From NCBI GenBank assembly GCA_021604565.1, contig BQJF01000041.1, positions 1 through 37,757 of the forward strand: 37,757 bases of DNA, read 5' to 3'. Within the stretch, counting starts at the first letter, position 1, and each line of letters begins with the position of its first letter. The DNA is from Minwuia thermotolerans (GTDB lineage Bacteria; Pseudomonadota; Alphaproteobacteria; Minwuiales; Minwuiaceae). Shown one piece after another: positions 25,466-33,689 of the stretch. The notes beneath the pieces are model-generated. The model was given only the letters and a program-made list of their open reading frames with translations. It was not told the DNA's origin and searched no databases. The position numbers were made by a program, and so were the translations under genes.

Positions 25466-25479
25466 CCTCCCTGCGGAGG
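25466..25479 (-). promoter_or_regulatory. Small hairpin over the pth ribosome binding site
   Basis: On the - strand CCTCC pairs with GGAGG across a 4-nt loop (plus-strand CCTCC 25466-25470, GGAGG 25475-25479). The GGAGG arm is the Shine-Dalgarno sequence of pth, so the stem would hide it unless a ribosome finishing rplY just upstream melts it. The stem is only 5 bp, so this may be chance. Confidence 0.35.
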
Positions 25480-25485
25480 CGGCGA

Positions 25486-26154
25486 TCAATCCTCCGCCTT
25501 GTCCTCGTCCTCGCCAGCCTCGTCCTCGTCACCGTCAGCAGCTTCGGCCTCGGCCTCGGCGGCGGCTTCCGCAGCTTCGTCCACAACGGCGGAGGAACCG
25601 GTGATCGTGGCGATCGTGAAGTCACGATCCGTGATCGTCGCTTCCACATCGCCCGGCAGCTTCACGTCGCTGATCTTCAGCGAGTCACCGATGTCGGTAC
25701 CGGTGAGATCGATCTCGATGAACTCGGGGATATGGTCGTTGGGGCAGAGCAGCTCGACCTCATGGCGCACGATGTTCAGCACACCACCGCGCTTCAGGCC
25801 GTCGCTCGATTCCTCGTTCGCGAAGTGAACCGGCACCATGACCGCGATCTTGGCATCATCTGCCAGACGCAGGAAATCCACATGCAGCGGCGCGTCGCTG
25901 ACCGGATGGAGCTGCACGTCGCGCGGCAGGCAACGCTGCTTGCGGCCATCAAGCTGAAGCTCGTACACGCGGCCCATGAAGCCACCGCGGTTGAGTTCCT
26001 TGACCACGACACGACGGTCCACGGCCACCAGGGCCGGTTCGCGGTCATTGCCATAGACGACGCCCGGAACCATGCCCGACTGCCGAAGCGTCCTGACGCC
26101 TCCGGTTGTCGTGCGTTCACGTGCGCTGACTTCGATCACATCCGTATCCGACAT
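25486..26154 (-). CDS. rplY: 50S ribosomal protein L25 (CTC/TL5 long form)
   Basis: This 222-residue protein binds 5S rRNA in the large ribosomal subunit. The N-terminal L25 domain is clear: VSARERTTTGGVRTLRQSGMVPGVVYGND and RGGFMGRVYELQLDGRK, then DVQLHPVSDAPLHVDFLRL. The C-terminal TL5 domain (KRGGVLNIVRHEVELLCP and EIDLTGTDIGDSLKISDVKLP) marks the long form. The end is a strongly acidic Ala-Glu-Asp tail of about 30 residues, as seen in many alphaproteobacterial L25 proteins. AAGGAG upstream of the ATG fixes the start. It heads the rplY-pth-ychF group on the - strand. Confidence 0.97.
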   Translation of the reverse strand: MSDTDVIEVSARERTTTGGVRTLRQSGMVPGVVYGNDREPALVAVDRRVVVKELNRGGFMGRVYELQLDGRKQRCLPRDVQLHPVSDAPLHVDFLRLADDAKIAVMVPVHFANEESSDGLKRGGVLNIVRHEVELLCPNDHIPEFIEIDLTGTDIGDSLKISDVKLPGDVEATITDRDFTIATITGSSAVVDEAAEAAAEAEAEAADGDEDEAGEDEDKAED

Positions 26155-26254
26155 CGTCTCAACTCCTTGTAGCGCCTGGCCCGTGGCATCTCGCCGGTGC
26201 TGTTGCGCCGTGCCGGTCAGGGGCCCTTGCCCGCAACCGCTTCATTCCCTTGTC

Positions 26255-26272
26255 TGCAGGCCACGGCCTGCA
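26255..26272 (-). terminator. Hairpin after prs, possible terminator
   Basis: TGCAGGCC at 26255-26262 pairs perfectly with GGCCTGCA at 26265-26272, and outer TTGT/ACAA bases extend the stem past two mismatches. It lies six bases after the prs stop. There is no T-run, so termination would be weak or Rho-assisted. Confidence 0.4.
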
Positions 26273-26277
26273 CAAAT

Positions 26278-27210
26278 TCAGTCAAACAGGCTCGACACCG
26301 AGGTCTCGGTGGAGATGCGCTTGATCGCCTCCGCCAGCAGGGATCCGATCGGAACCTGCCGGATCTTCGGCTCGTTCTCGACCTCGTCCGTCGCCCGGAT
26401 CGAGTCGGTCACCACCAGCGACTCCAGCGACGAGTCGGACACGCGCTTGACCGCGCCGCCCGACAGAACGCCGTGAGACACATAGGCGGACACCGACAGG
26501 GCGCCCCGTTCGAGCAGTGCCGTCGACGCGTTGCAGAGCGTGCCCGCACTGTCGACGATATCGTCAACGAGAATGCAGTGACGCCCGTCAACATCGCCGA
26601 TGACGTTCATCACTTCAGACACACCCGCCTGTTCGCGGCGCTTATCCACGATGGCGAGGTCCGCGTCAAGACGCTTGGCGAAGTAGCGCGCGCGAACCAC
26701 ACCACCCACATCCGGCGAAACCACCATCAGGTCCCGGTCGCCCAGATTGTCCTTGATGTCGCTGACCAGTGCCGGTCCGCCGTAAAGGTTGTCGGTCGGG
26801 ATATCGAAGAAGCCCTGGATCTGCCCGGCGTGGAGATCGACGGTCAGCACGCGATCCGCCCCTGCCTTCTCGATCAGGTTGGCCACCAGCTTCGCGGAAA
26901 TCGGCGTCCGCGGCCCCGGTTTCCGGTCCTGTCGGGCATAGCCGAAATAGGGCAGGACGGCAGTGATGCGACGCGCCGAGGCGCGACGCAGCGCGTCGAT
27001 GCAGATCAGCAGTTCCATCAGGTGATCGTTGGCCGGGAACGACGTGGACTGGACGACGAAGGCGTCCTCCCCCCGCACGTTCTCGTGGATCTCCACATAC
27101 ACTTCCTCATCCGCAAAACGCTTCACGGACGCATTCGTCAGACGGACGCCCAGATAATCGGCAATCTGGGCGGCCAGGGCAGGGTTGCTGTTCCCGGCGA
27201 GAACCTTCAT
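26278..27210 (-). CDS. prs: Ribose-phosphate pyrophosphokinase
   Basis: This 310-residue cytoplasmic enzyme makes PRPP from ribose 5-phosphate and ATP, feeding purine, pyrimidine, His and Trp synthesis. Motifs include [33 protein letters not shown], the flexible loop [40 protein letters not shown] and the PRPP-binding loop [14 protein letters not shown]. The start is set at ATG 27210, which gives the standard length and N-terminus; a TTG at 27225 would add five residues. No strong ribosome binding site is seen for either. It is upstream of rplY on the same strand, a typical alphaproteobacterial order. Confidence 0.96.
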   Translation of the reverse strand: MKVLAGNSNPALAAQIADYLGVRLTNASVKRFADEEVYVEIHENVRGEDAFVVQSTSFPANDHLMELLICIDALRRASARRITAVLPYFGYARQDRKPGPRTPISAKLVANLIEKAGADRVLTVDLHAGQIQGFFDIPTDNLYGGPALVSDIKDNLGDRDLMVVSPDVGGVVRARYFAKRLDADLAIVDKRREQAGVSEVMNVIGDVDGRHCILVDDIVDSAGTLCNASTALLERGALSVSAYVSHGVLSGGAVKRVSDSSLESLVVTDSIRATDEVENEPKIRQVPIGSLLAEAIKRISTETSVSSLFD

Positions 27211-27324
27211 GGGGCTGTTCGTCAATCTGTGGCAAAGCGGGCGGCGGCGGAAGCCGGACGTTTATCAGCCCGCCCCGGTACTGTCCATCAGGCATGACAG
27301 AATTCTGACATGGCGAGACCGCTT

Positions 27325-28209
27325 TCACCCCCTGTCAGCGGCCAGCGCCTCCAGTATGCGCGCCAGGTCCGGGGCTGCTGCACCGGCAGCGAGGTCGGCA
27401 ATGTCGCCCCAGCGGCGGTTCAGACGCCCCGCCGGTACCGTATTCTGCTGCTCCAGCCGTCCCCGCTCCCGCCCTGTGGCGTCCCGTACGAGCCAGAGCA
27501 GGGTCACCCGGTCGCTGGTCCTGTCCGCCGGGGCGACCGCGACATGCAGTTCAAGCGTGGCGCGGGTCGCGTCGGAGGCCGGTCCCAGTGTCAGCCCCTG
27601 CTTCGACAGCGCCGCCCTGATGGCGGTGTCCAGCGCCCGGTTGCCGTCACCCGGCGCGCCGGTGATGCCTGCCAGAGAGACAAGCGCCGGGGGCTGCACT
27701 TCCTCGGCCACGGGCAGGTCTCCGTTCACCAGCCGCACCAGATGTCCCGACACAGTCGTCGCCAGGCCCCGGATCGCGATCGGGCGGGCGGTCGTCCAGT
27801 CCGCCCCCGCAAGCCGTTCCACATGATCCAGACTGTCCGTAACCGCACCGGACGGATCCAGCAGGATCCAGCGAAACGCCAGCGTCGTATCCGACCCGTC
27901 GCCGCGCAGTCGCCGGACCTCGCCCGCCAGCCGATAGCGATTGGGGATATGCGCCGTCGTCGCTGCGATCTCGGCTTTCTGCAGTTCGATCACCACCCGG
28001 TCGGTCAGGGCATCGAGCGGCCCCGCATCCGTACCCTGCAGGGGCAGCACGACCAGCGCGATGCTCGGACCGGGCGCGCGCGCGACCACCGCCGTCTTCT
28101 GGCCCGATGGCCGAAAGGGCTGCGGCACCTGCCCGCATGCCGTCACCAGCATCGTCAGGAGCAGGAGCAGGGCCGCGGACCGATTTCCGATACGCTCAGA
28201 AAAGGACAC
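27325..28209 (-). CDS. Predicted lipoprotein, hypothetical
   Basis: This 294-residue protein has a type II signal peptide with lipobox LVTAC, lipid-modified Cys at residue 25 from the GTG start at 28209. The mature part begins GQVPQPFRPSGQ. It has alternating strands and helices (SIALVVLPLQGTDAGPLDALTDRVVIELQKAEI) and a repeated theme LAFRWILLDPSGAVTDSL and LLWLVRDATGRERGRLEQQN, perhaps a duplicated beta domain. I do not recognise a named family. It is probably anchored in the outer or inner membrane facing the periplasm. A possible 22-residue membrane peptide overlaps its start. It lies on the same strand upstream of prs, and no shared function is apparent. Confidence 0.82.
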   Translation of the reverse strand: MSFSERIGNRSAALLLLLTMLVTACGQVPQPFRPSGQKTAVVARAPGPSIALVVLPLQGTDAGPLDALTDRVVIELQKAEIAATTAHIPNRYRLAGEVRRLRGDGSDTTLAFRWILLDPSGAVTDSLDHVERLAGADWTTARPIAIRGLATTVSGHLVRLVNGDLPVAEEVQPPALVSLAGITGAPGDGNRALDTAIRAALSKQGLTLGPASDATRATLELHVAVAPADRTSDRVTLLWLVRDATGRERGRLEQQNTVPAGRLNRRWGDIADLAAGAAAPDLARILEALAADRG

Positions 28210-28264
28210 AGCTCGCCATCGAAACCAGCAGGAAGAAGAAGATCATCATGATGAGCCAGGGCAT
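28196..28264 (-). CDS. Possible 22-residue hydrophobic membrane peptide
   Basis: An ATG at 28264 with AGGA about nine bases upstream opens a 22-codon frame ending at 28196. The product is almost wholly hydrophobic, beginning MPWLIMMIFFFLLVSM and ending ASCVLF, enough for one membrane helix. It fills the gap between the M24-fold gene stop (28276) and the lipoprotein, overlapping the lipoprotein's GTG start by 14 bases in another frame. It may be a real small protein or a leader that couples translation to the lipoprotein gene. Evidence is limited to the start signal, composition and position. Confidence 0.4.
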   Translation of the reverse strand: MPWLIMMIFFFLLVSMASCVLF

Positions 28265-28275
28265 CGTGCCGTGTC

Positions 28276-29427
28276 CTATCGGGTGACAAGGTCGAGGGGC
28301 AGACGACTGAGCACCTCCGACCCGTCCGCTGTCACCAGCGAGGTCCGGCCCAGGGTCATGGCCGTACCGCTGTCGCTGTCCATCAGGATCATGTGCAGGA
28401 AGAACACCATCCCCGGCGCGATCTCCACCGGGTTGTCGGCATGGAACATCGGCCAGTCCATCCAGTTCGGCGCGAAGGTGGTCCCGAGACAGTACCCACA
28501 GGCGTTCATCCGGTGTGCCGTCAGACCGGCGTCGTCAAAGACCCGCGCATGCGCCGCGAAGACATCGCCCATGGTCGAACCCGGCTTCAGCGCCGCCTCG
28601 CAAGCCAGCAGGGCATCCACCGCGCGGGCATGCATGTCCGTGTGTGCCGTGCGGGGCGACCCGATGGGCACTGTTCGCATCAGCGCGGCGTGATAGCGCC
28701 GGTAGGCACCCGCCCATTCAAGGGTGAGCTGGTCATCCGCATCCAGTGTGCGCCGTCCGGTGAAATAGCGGCAGAGCAGCGCGCCCTCGCCGGAGCCGAT
28801 GATGAACTCGTTGCCGGAATAGTCACCACCGCCGCGAAACACGGCCCCCTGCATTGCGGCCAGGATATCGCCCTCGAACGCGCCGGCACGGGTTTCGGCA
28901 ATGCCCGCATCCCAGGCATCGTCGCCCAGTTCGGCCGCGCGGCGGACGTAGCCGATCTCCGCCGCGCTCTTGACCAGCCGCAGGCGGCTGACCAGCAGCG
29001 ATGCGTCGGACATGGCGCAGAAGCCTTCCAGCGCGCGATCCAGACGGCGCAGGTTATGGCCGGTCAGGCCATAGGCGTCCAGTTCGACCCCGACACGGGC
29101 ACCGTCCAGGCCCAGGTCGGCCATCATCTCGCACAGGCTGTCGGCGGGGTTCACGCCTTCGCGGTCTTCCCAGATCCGGATGTCGGCAATATCGGACGTG
29201 TGCTGTGCCTGGCGCAGGTCCGGCGCGCGAGTCAGCAGCGCGGTGCGCCCGTCCACCGTCAGGACCAGGCACTGAAAGAAGACATAGCCGAAGGTATCGT
29301 AACCGGTCAGGTAGTACATGCTCTCCTGCCGGAACATCAGCAGGGCATCCAGCCCCTGCCTGCGCAGCGCGGCGCAGGCACGGTCGCGGCGGTCAGCCAT
29401 CTCCTCGGCAGCAAAATGCAGGGGCAT
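28276..29427 (-). CDS. M24-fold (creatinase/ectoine-hydrolase-like) protein lacking metal ligands
   Basis: This 383-residue protein has the creatinase-type N-domain (about residues 10-145, with LDALLMFRQESMYYLTGYDTFGY) and a pita-bread C-domain (about 150-383). Metallopeptidases of this fold use Asp, Asp, His, Glu, Glu. The aligned positions here are Glu237, Ala248, Tyr312, His345 and Gly360, so no dinuclear metal site remains. Segments TLEWAGAYRRYHAALMRT and GYCLGTTFAPNWMDWPMF resemble metal-free relatives such as creatinase and ectoine hydrolase, which hydrolyse C-N bonds of small molecules. That reaction type is more likely than peptide cleavage; the substrate is unknown. GGAG upstream supports the ATG at 29427, three bases after pgeF. 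Confidence 0.85.
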   Translation of the reverse strand: MPLHFAAEEMADRRDRACAALRRQGLDALLMFRQESMYYLTGYDTFGYVFFQCLVLTVDGRTALLTRAPDLRQAQHTSDIADIRIWEDREGVNPADSLCEMMADLGLDGARVGVELDAYGLTGHNLRRLDRALEGFCAMSDASLLVSRLRLVKSAAEIGYVRRAAELGDDAWDAGIAETRAGAFEGDILAAMQGAVFRGGGDYSGNEFIIGSGEGALLCRYFTGRRTLDADDQLTLEWAGAYRRYHAALMRTVPIGSPRTAHTDMHARAVDALLACEAALKPGSTMGDVFAAHARVFDDAGLTAHRMNACGYCLGTTFAPNWMDWPMFHADNPVEIAPGMVFFLHMILMDSDSGTAMTLGRTSLVTADGSEVLSRLPLDLVTR

Positions 29428-29430
29428 GTC

Positions 29431-30204
29431 TCAGGTCTCCTTCAGCATGATGGCGCTGATCAGGCGGCCGTAGTCGGGCTCACCCCGGTGCACGGATCGG
29501 CGGTAACTGTAGAACAGTTCCGGTTCCGGATATGTGTCACGCACCAGATCGTGAAAGCACGCCACGCCCGCCAGCTCCGCCTGGCGGCGAATGAACCCCG
29601 GCAGATCGAAGAACGGGCGCGGCGCCTCATCGGGCTGGCGGAAGTACTTTGCGTTCTCGGCACCCATCGCCAGAAAGCGGTCGCGGAATTCCGGGCCGAC
29701 CTCATAGGACGCCTGCGCCAGGGTCGGGCCGAGCGTCACGCTGATCCTGTCGCGCCGGGCACCCAGCGCCTCCATCGCCGTCACGGTTGCCTGCAGGACA
29801 CCTTCCAGCGCGCCCTTCCAGCCGGAGTGGGCGGCCCCGATGACCTGCGCCTCCCCATCCGCGAACAGCAACGGCCCGCAATCGGCGGACAGCACCCCCA
29901 GTGCCAGTCCCGGCACCCGTGTCACCATTGCATCCGCCTTCGGTCGCGGGCCGTCGAAACGGTCGGTCACGGTCACCACGTCCGGGCTGTGATGCTGATG
30001 CACCGTCAGCAGGTGCCGCGCACCGATATGGCGACGCACCAGATCGCGGTTGATGGTCACCGCCATCGGATCGTCGGTCGATCCGGGACCGCAGTTCAGT
30101 CCGGCATGGATCTTCCGGGAAACCCCGCCCTTGCGGGTGAAGAAACCATGCGCGATGCCGGGCAGACCGGTCAGTTCAGGGCTGGAAAGCGTCTTCAGGC
30201 TCAT
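29431..30204 (-). CDS. pgeF: Peptidoglycan editing factor PgeF (YfiH/laccase-domain)
   Basis: This 257-residue protein matches the YfiH family. It has the opening LPGIAHGFFTRKGGVSRKIHAGLNCG and the metal/active-site trio His in LLTVHQHHSPDVV, Cys in LSADCGPLLFAD and His in GAAHSGWKGALEGVL, then TLGPTLAQASYEVGPEF and the ending RSVHRGEPDYGRLISAIML. PgeF removes misincorporated Ser from UDP-MurNAc-dipeptide in E. coli; older annotation calls it polyphenol oxidase. Its start overlaps the end of midA by 29 bases, and no strong ribosome binding site is seen, so translation is probably coupled. It belongs to the lgt-midA-pgeF-M24 operon. Confidence 0.94.
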   Translation of the reverse strand: MSLKTLSSPELTGLPGIAHGFFTRKGGVSRKIHAGLNCGPGSTDDPMAVTINRDLVRRHIGARHLLTVHQHHSPDVVTVTDRFDGPRPKADAMVTRVPGLALGVLSADCGPLLFADGEAQVIGAAHSGWKGALEGVLQATVTAMEALGARRDRISVTLGPTLAQASYEVGPEFRDRFLAMGAENAKYFRQPDEAPRPFFDLPGFIRRQAELAGVACFHDLVRDTYPEPELFYSYRRSVHRGEPDYGRLISAIMLKET

Positions 30205-31267
30205 AGGCTGTCGGGGAGTCCATGTTCGGGGGTGTCAGGCAGAGCGCCTTGAACAGCGTACCCATCCGGTCCGGGTCCGTCAGCCGGTGATAGGCACCGA
30301 CCAGTGCATCCCGGGTCGGCGGATCGGCCTTCGCCACCAGTTGCGCCAGTCTCGGCTCCACGCCCAGCCGCCGCAGCAGGTCGCGCTGGCTGATCGGACC
30401 GAAGGCATGGGCGCCGCCGTGGATCGCGGCCCGCGCCATGGCGGCGAAGTCCACATGCGCGGTCAGGTCAGCACTGCCGATGTCGGACAGGATCGGGTGA
30501 AACGCATGACGGCGCACGGCCTGCAAGGTATCCCCCACCGCCGTCTCTCCGTGACCGTAGTCGATGAACAGGGCCGCGCCGCCCTGTACCGCCAGCCGGG
30601 TACCGATGGCCTCCACCAGCCGCCGTCCCTCCTCCGAAATCTCGAAGGTCTCGCCGTCCTTCAGGTCCGGCATGTCGTCCGGTGTCTCGAAGACCAGCGC
30701 TTCATCCACGAAACAGAGCGTGCCATCGCTGACGCCGACACAACGTTCCTTCAACGCACCATCCTGCATGGTGATCTGCCGGATCGGCAGGGCGTCGAGC
30801 AGTTCGTTGCCGATCAGCAGCAGCGGCCCCTGCGGCAGCTTGCCAACGCGGTCCACGAAGCTGACCTGATGTTCGGCCAGCCGCTCCGCCTGCACCGCCT
30901 GCAGGCGCGGACTGGCCTCCACCAGGCACACCGTTCCGGTGGCAAGCATCTGCGGCGCGGCGCGGCGAATGGCGCGCAGCGCATCGGCCATCAGGGTGCC
31001 GCGCCCCGGCCCGATCTCCGCCAGCACGATGTCCTCCGGCGCGCCCATGCGCTGCCACATGTCGGCAGCCCAGAGCCCGAGCAGTTCACCGAACATCTGG
31101 CTGATCTCCGGCGCCGTGATGAAATCCCCGGCGACGCCGAAGGGCTCCGATGTCGTGTAGTAGCCATGTTCGGGATCGAACAGCGCACGGCGCATGAAAC
31201 GGTCGAGCGGCAGCGGCCCGTCCGCCATGATCTCCGCGATCAGTGCCTCCTCCAGTGCCGTGCTCAT
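30176..31267 (-). CDS. Class I SAM-dependent methyltransferase, MidA/NDUFAF7 family (DUF185)
   Basis: This 363-residue protein belongs to the family whose mitochondrial member NDUFAF7 symmetrically dimethylates an Arg of complex I subunit NDUFS2 (NuoD in bacteria). The start MSTALEEALIAEIMADGPLP is followed by FMRRALFDPEHGYYTTSEPFGVAGDFITAPEISQMFGE, the family signature. The SAM motif is VLAEIGPGRGTLMADALR, and LLIGNELLDALPIRQI and FIDYGHGETAVGDTLQAVRRH are also typical. The start overlaps the lgt stop as ATGA (31264-31267), which excludes the longer frame reaching 31393 inside lgt. Its bacterial substrate is inferred from the mitochondrial homologue. Confidence 0.93.
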   Translation of the reverse strand: MSTALEEALIAEIMADGPLPLDRFMRRALFDPEHGYYTTSEPFGVAGDFITAPEISQMFGELLGLWAADMWQRMGAPEDIVLAEIGPGRGTLMADALRAIRRAAPQMLATGTVCLVEASPRLQAVQAERLAEHQVSFVDRVGKLPQGPLLLIGNELLDALPIRQITMQDGALKERCVGVSDGTLCFVDEALVFETPDDMPDLKDGETFEISEEGRRLVEAIGTRLAVQGGAALFIDYGHGETAVGDTLQAVRRHAFHPILSDIGSADLTAHVDFAAMARAAIHGGAHAFGPISQRDLLRRLGVEPRLAQLVAKADPPTRDALVGAYHRLTDPDRMGTLFKALCLTPPNMDSPTAYEPEDAFQP

Positions 31268-32070
31268 GAACGTGCCCCCCCGGACTTTCGTGTCGCCTGC
31301 CAGACGAAGTAGAGACCGATCAGGATCATGGGAAGGGAAAGCTGTTGCCCGCGCGACAGCAGGCCGAAAAGCGGCTCCAGACCCGCATCCCACTGCCGGA
31401 AGAACTCGACGATGAACCGCGCCGCGCCATATCCGGCGATGAAGCTGCCCATGATCAGGCCGGGCCGCTCCAGCGCATTGAAACGGCGGATCAGGACCTG
31501 CGCCACGATGAACAGCACCAGACCCTCCAGCAGGGCCTCGTAGAGCTGGCTCGGGTGGCGGGGCTGATCGTCGGCACGGGGAAACACCATGGCCCAGGGC
31601 ACGTCACCGGGACGGCCCCAGAGTTCCCCGTTGATGAAATTCGCGATGCGGCCAAAGAACAGGCCGACGGGTGCCACCGCCCCCAGCATGTCACCGAACG
31701 CCAGCCGCGACAGGCCCCGCGCGCGGCAGAACAGCAGGGCGGCGATGATCACCCCCAGCAGCCCGCCGTGGAACGACATGCCTCCGGTCCAGACCTGCGG
31801 AATCTCCGCCAGGTTCTCCAGGAAATAGCCGGGACGGTAGAACAGGACATAGCCCAGCCGCCCGCCGAGCAGCACGCCAAGCGTGGCCCAGGCCAGAAAG
31901 GCGTCCGCATCGTCGCGGGTCAGTGGGGAATCCGGTCGTGCGGCCAACCGCATCGCCAGCCGCCAGCCGAGGATCAGTCCGGCGACGTAGGCCAGCGCGT
32001 ACCAGCGAATCGCCACCGGCCCGAACTCGACCAGCACCGGATCAATGGTGGGAAACGGAATTGCATACAT
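31264..32070 (-). CDS. lgt: Phosphatidylglycerol--prolipoprotein diacylglyceryl transferase
   Basis: This 268-residue inner-membrane enzyme transfers diacylglycerol from phosphatidylglycerol to the lipobox Cys of prolipoproteins, the first lipoprotein maturation step. About seven membrane helices are visible. Signature segments are IRWYALAYVAGLILGWRLA, GGMSFHGGLLGVIIA with the essential His, the Lgt signature GRIANFINGELWGR, HPSQLYEALLEG, and YGAARFIVEFFRQWD near the end. It starts a - strand group with midA, pgeF and the M24-fold gene. The lipoprotein at 27325-28209 is a likely substrate. Confidence 0.97.
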   Translation of the reverse strand: MYAIPFPTIDPVLVEFGPVAIRWYALAYVAGLILGWRLAMRLAARPDSPLTRDDADAFLAWATLGVLLGGRLGYVLFYRPGYFLENLAEIPQVWTGGMSFHGGLLGVIIAALLFCRARGLSRLAFGDMLGAVAPVGLFFGRIANFINGELWGRPGDVPWAMVFPRADDQPRHPSQLYEALLEGLVLFIVAQVLIRRFNALERPGLIMGSFIAGYGAARFIVEFFRQWDAGLEPLFGLLSRGQQLSLPMILIGLYFVWQATRKSGGARS

Positions 32071-32129
32071 GCGGCTGGTCTACAGCGGAAACTGCAGCAG
32101 CGAAACAGCGCTGTCGGGCAACACGTCCG

Positions 32130-33539
32130 CTATTCGGCCCGCTGCCAGATATCGTTCCACCACTTCGTGTCGGGCTTCTCCGGAATCGACATCTGGTCGC
32201 GAATGCCGTCGATGGGCCAGCCGGTCAGACTGGCGAGCCGCTGAGCCTCCTGCTCCATGCGGTGCGGCAGCGTCTGGCGATAGAGGTCCGCCGCCGGACA
32301 GGTGGCCTCCCCGTTCCAGGGATGACGGATGACATAGCGGGTCTGGAAGTTCTCCGCATTGTCTGTCAGGCGGAACGTGATGTCATCGGGATGGCTGGTC
32401 GCGTCATAGCGCATGTGCAGACGGGTAACGAAGGCATCCACCGGTCCCTGACCGGGACGCGGCATGATGCGGGTGCCGGGCCGCGGCTGCGGCACCGTGC
32501 CGGGCAGTGGCTTCGGCCCCGTGTCCGGTGCGACCCACCAGGCACCCAGCGTGCGCAGTTCCGCCCGGGACAGGGGATCGGCGGCGCAGGGGTCACACCA
32601 GTTCATGTTCCAGGCGTACTCCAGGAAGGCGACACCGGGTTCCCGCCGTGCCTGCTCGGCGAACAGGGCCGGATAGACCTCCCCGAACTTCTCCCGCACA
32701 TGCACGGGCAGCTCGTCACCGCTTGGCATCTTCACGGTACGATAGTTGGCGCTTTCCACGCGGCCGCCCCGGGTGATGGAGAATACGAAGAGTTCCTGCT
32801 CTCCATCGGCATTCAGCATGCCCATGCGGATCGGCAGCATGAAGTGCTCGCTCTCGAAGGCGATCTGCAATGGCCGCAGGTAGGTACGACCTGACCGGGC
32901 CTTCTCCCCCAGGTTCACCTTGGTCACGAAGAACTTCATGCCCATGGCGATGTAGTCGCCGAGCACCCTGTCGGCCTCCTCGGCGACGTTGTAGCCGTTC
33001 TCCCGCAGCCAGGTGCCCAGACCTCCGGACTGCTCCGCCGACAGGATCTGGATGTCATATTCGCCAACGGAGTACTCGGCCTCCACCTTCACACCCAGTG
33101 CCTTGTCACGGGCGGCGGCACCCTCCGCGTCCTCCACCCGAGCCGACTGCATGGCCAGCGCGCGGAAGCGCCGCTGCATGCAGGGATCCTCGTCGAAATA
33201 TTCCACCAGCCGCGGCGCGGTGAAGGCATCCAGGTGATCGACAAGCGCGGGTTCGGCCACATTGATCTGGTCGCGCCCCAGTACCGTCGGTGTCGGAATG
33301 ACCAGCGCGAATTCGGAAGGGTCGCCGCGATAGTCGTTCGCCATGGTGATGACGGTCCGGTCCAGATGACGCGCGATCACCACCTTCGACACCCGATTGA
33401 ACATGCTGCTGTCACCCTTGGCGACGAAATAGCCGCAGAATGCCGATGCCGGGACCGCGGCGCTGACGAGCAGGCCGGTCATCAGGGCCAGCAGGCGCAG
33501 GTTCAGGCCGAGGGCCGACCAGGGACTTGAACGCATCAT
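32130..33539 (-). CDS. Exported DUF2330-family protein
   Basis: This 469-residue protein begins with a signal peptide (MMRSSPWSALGLNLRLLALM onward) cleaved near ASA|FCG at residue 33. The mature N-terminus CGYFVAKGDSSMFNRVSKVVIARH and the segment EFALVIPTPTVLGRD are typical of DUF2330, which has no known biochemical role. The protein has several Cys (EDPCMQRRF, MNWCDPCAADP, GEATCPAADL), so disulfides are possible in the periplasm. No C-terminal anchor is seen. ATG 33539 is chosen because GGAG lies five bases upstream and a signal peptide follows; further upstream ATGs up to 33644 lack support. It is divergent from the DMT transporter across a 150-base promoter region. Confidence 0.85.
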   Translation of the reverse strand: MMRSSPWSALGLNLRLLALMTGLLVSAAVPASAFCGYFVAKGDSSMFNRVSKVVIARHLDRTVITMANDYRGDPSEFALVIPTPTVLGRDQINVAEPALVDHLDAFTAPRLVEYFDEDPCMQRRFRALAMQSARVEDAEGAAARDKALGVKVEAEYSVGEYDIQILSAEQSGGLGTWLRENGYNVAEEADRVLGDYIAMGMKFFVTKVNLGEKARSGRTYLRPLQIAFESEHFMLPIRMGMLNADGEQELFVFSITRGGRVESANYRTVKMPSGDELPVHVREKFGEVYPALFAEQARREPGVAFLEYAWNMNWCDPCAADPLSRAELRTLGAWWVAPDTGPKPLPGTVPQPRPGTRIMPRPGQGPVDAFVTRLHMRYDATSHPDDITFRLTDNAENFQTRYVIRHPWNGEATCPAADLYRQTLPHRMEQEAQRLASLTGWPIDGIRDQMSIPEKPDTKWWNDIWQRAE

Positions 33540-33689
33540 TCGTACTCCATTCATCTGACTGCCCATCATGCTGCCCGTGTCGTATGACGACAATGGGGCA
33601 ACCGGCCTCGTGACAGTTCGATGCCTGGCGAAGCATTTTTCCATCTCGATGCCCTATGTTGCTGTCACCCCGCAACCGGAGACACCATC

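Noticed and set aside
27293..27312. 20-base near-palindrome centred on CAGAATTCTG between the lipoprotein and prs genes
   Set aside because: The perfect core is only 10 bp, and its position fits neither a clear terminator nor a mapped promoter, so it could be chance.
30176..31393. Longer MidA frame starting at 31393
   Set aside because: It would extend 126 bases into lgt. The ATG at 31267 overlaps the lgt stop as ATGA and matches the family N-terminus.
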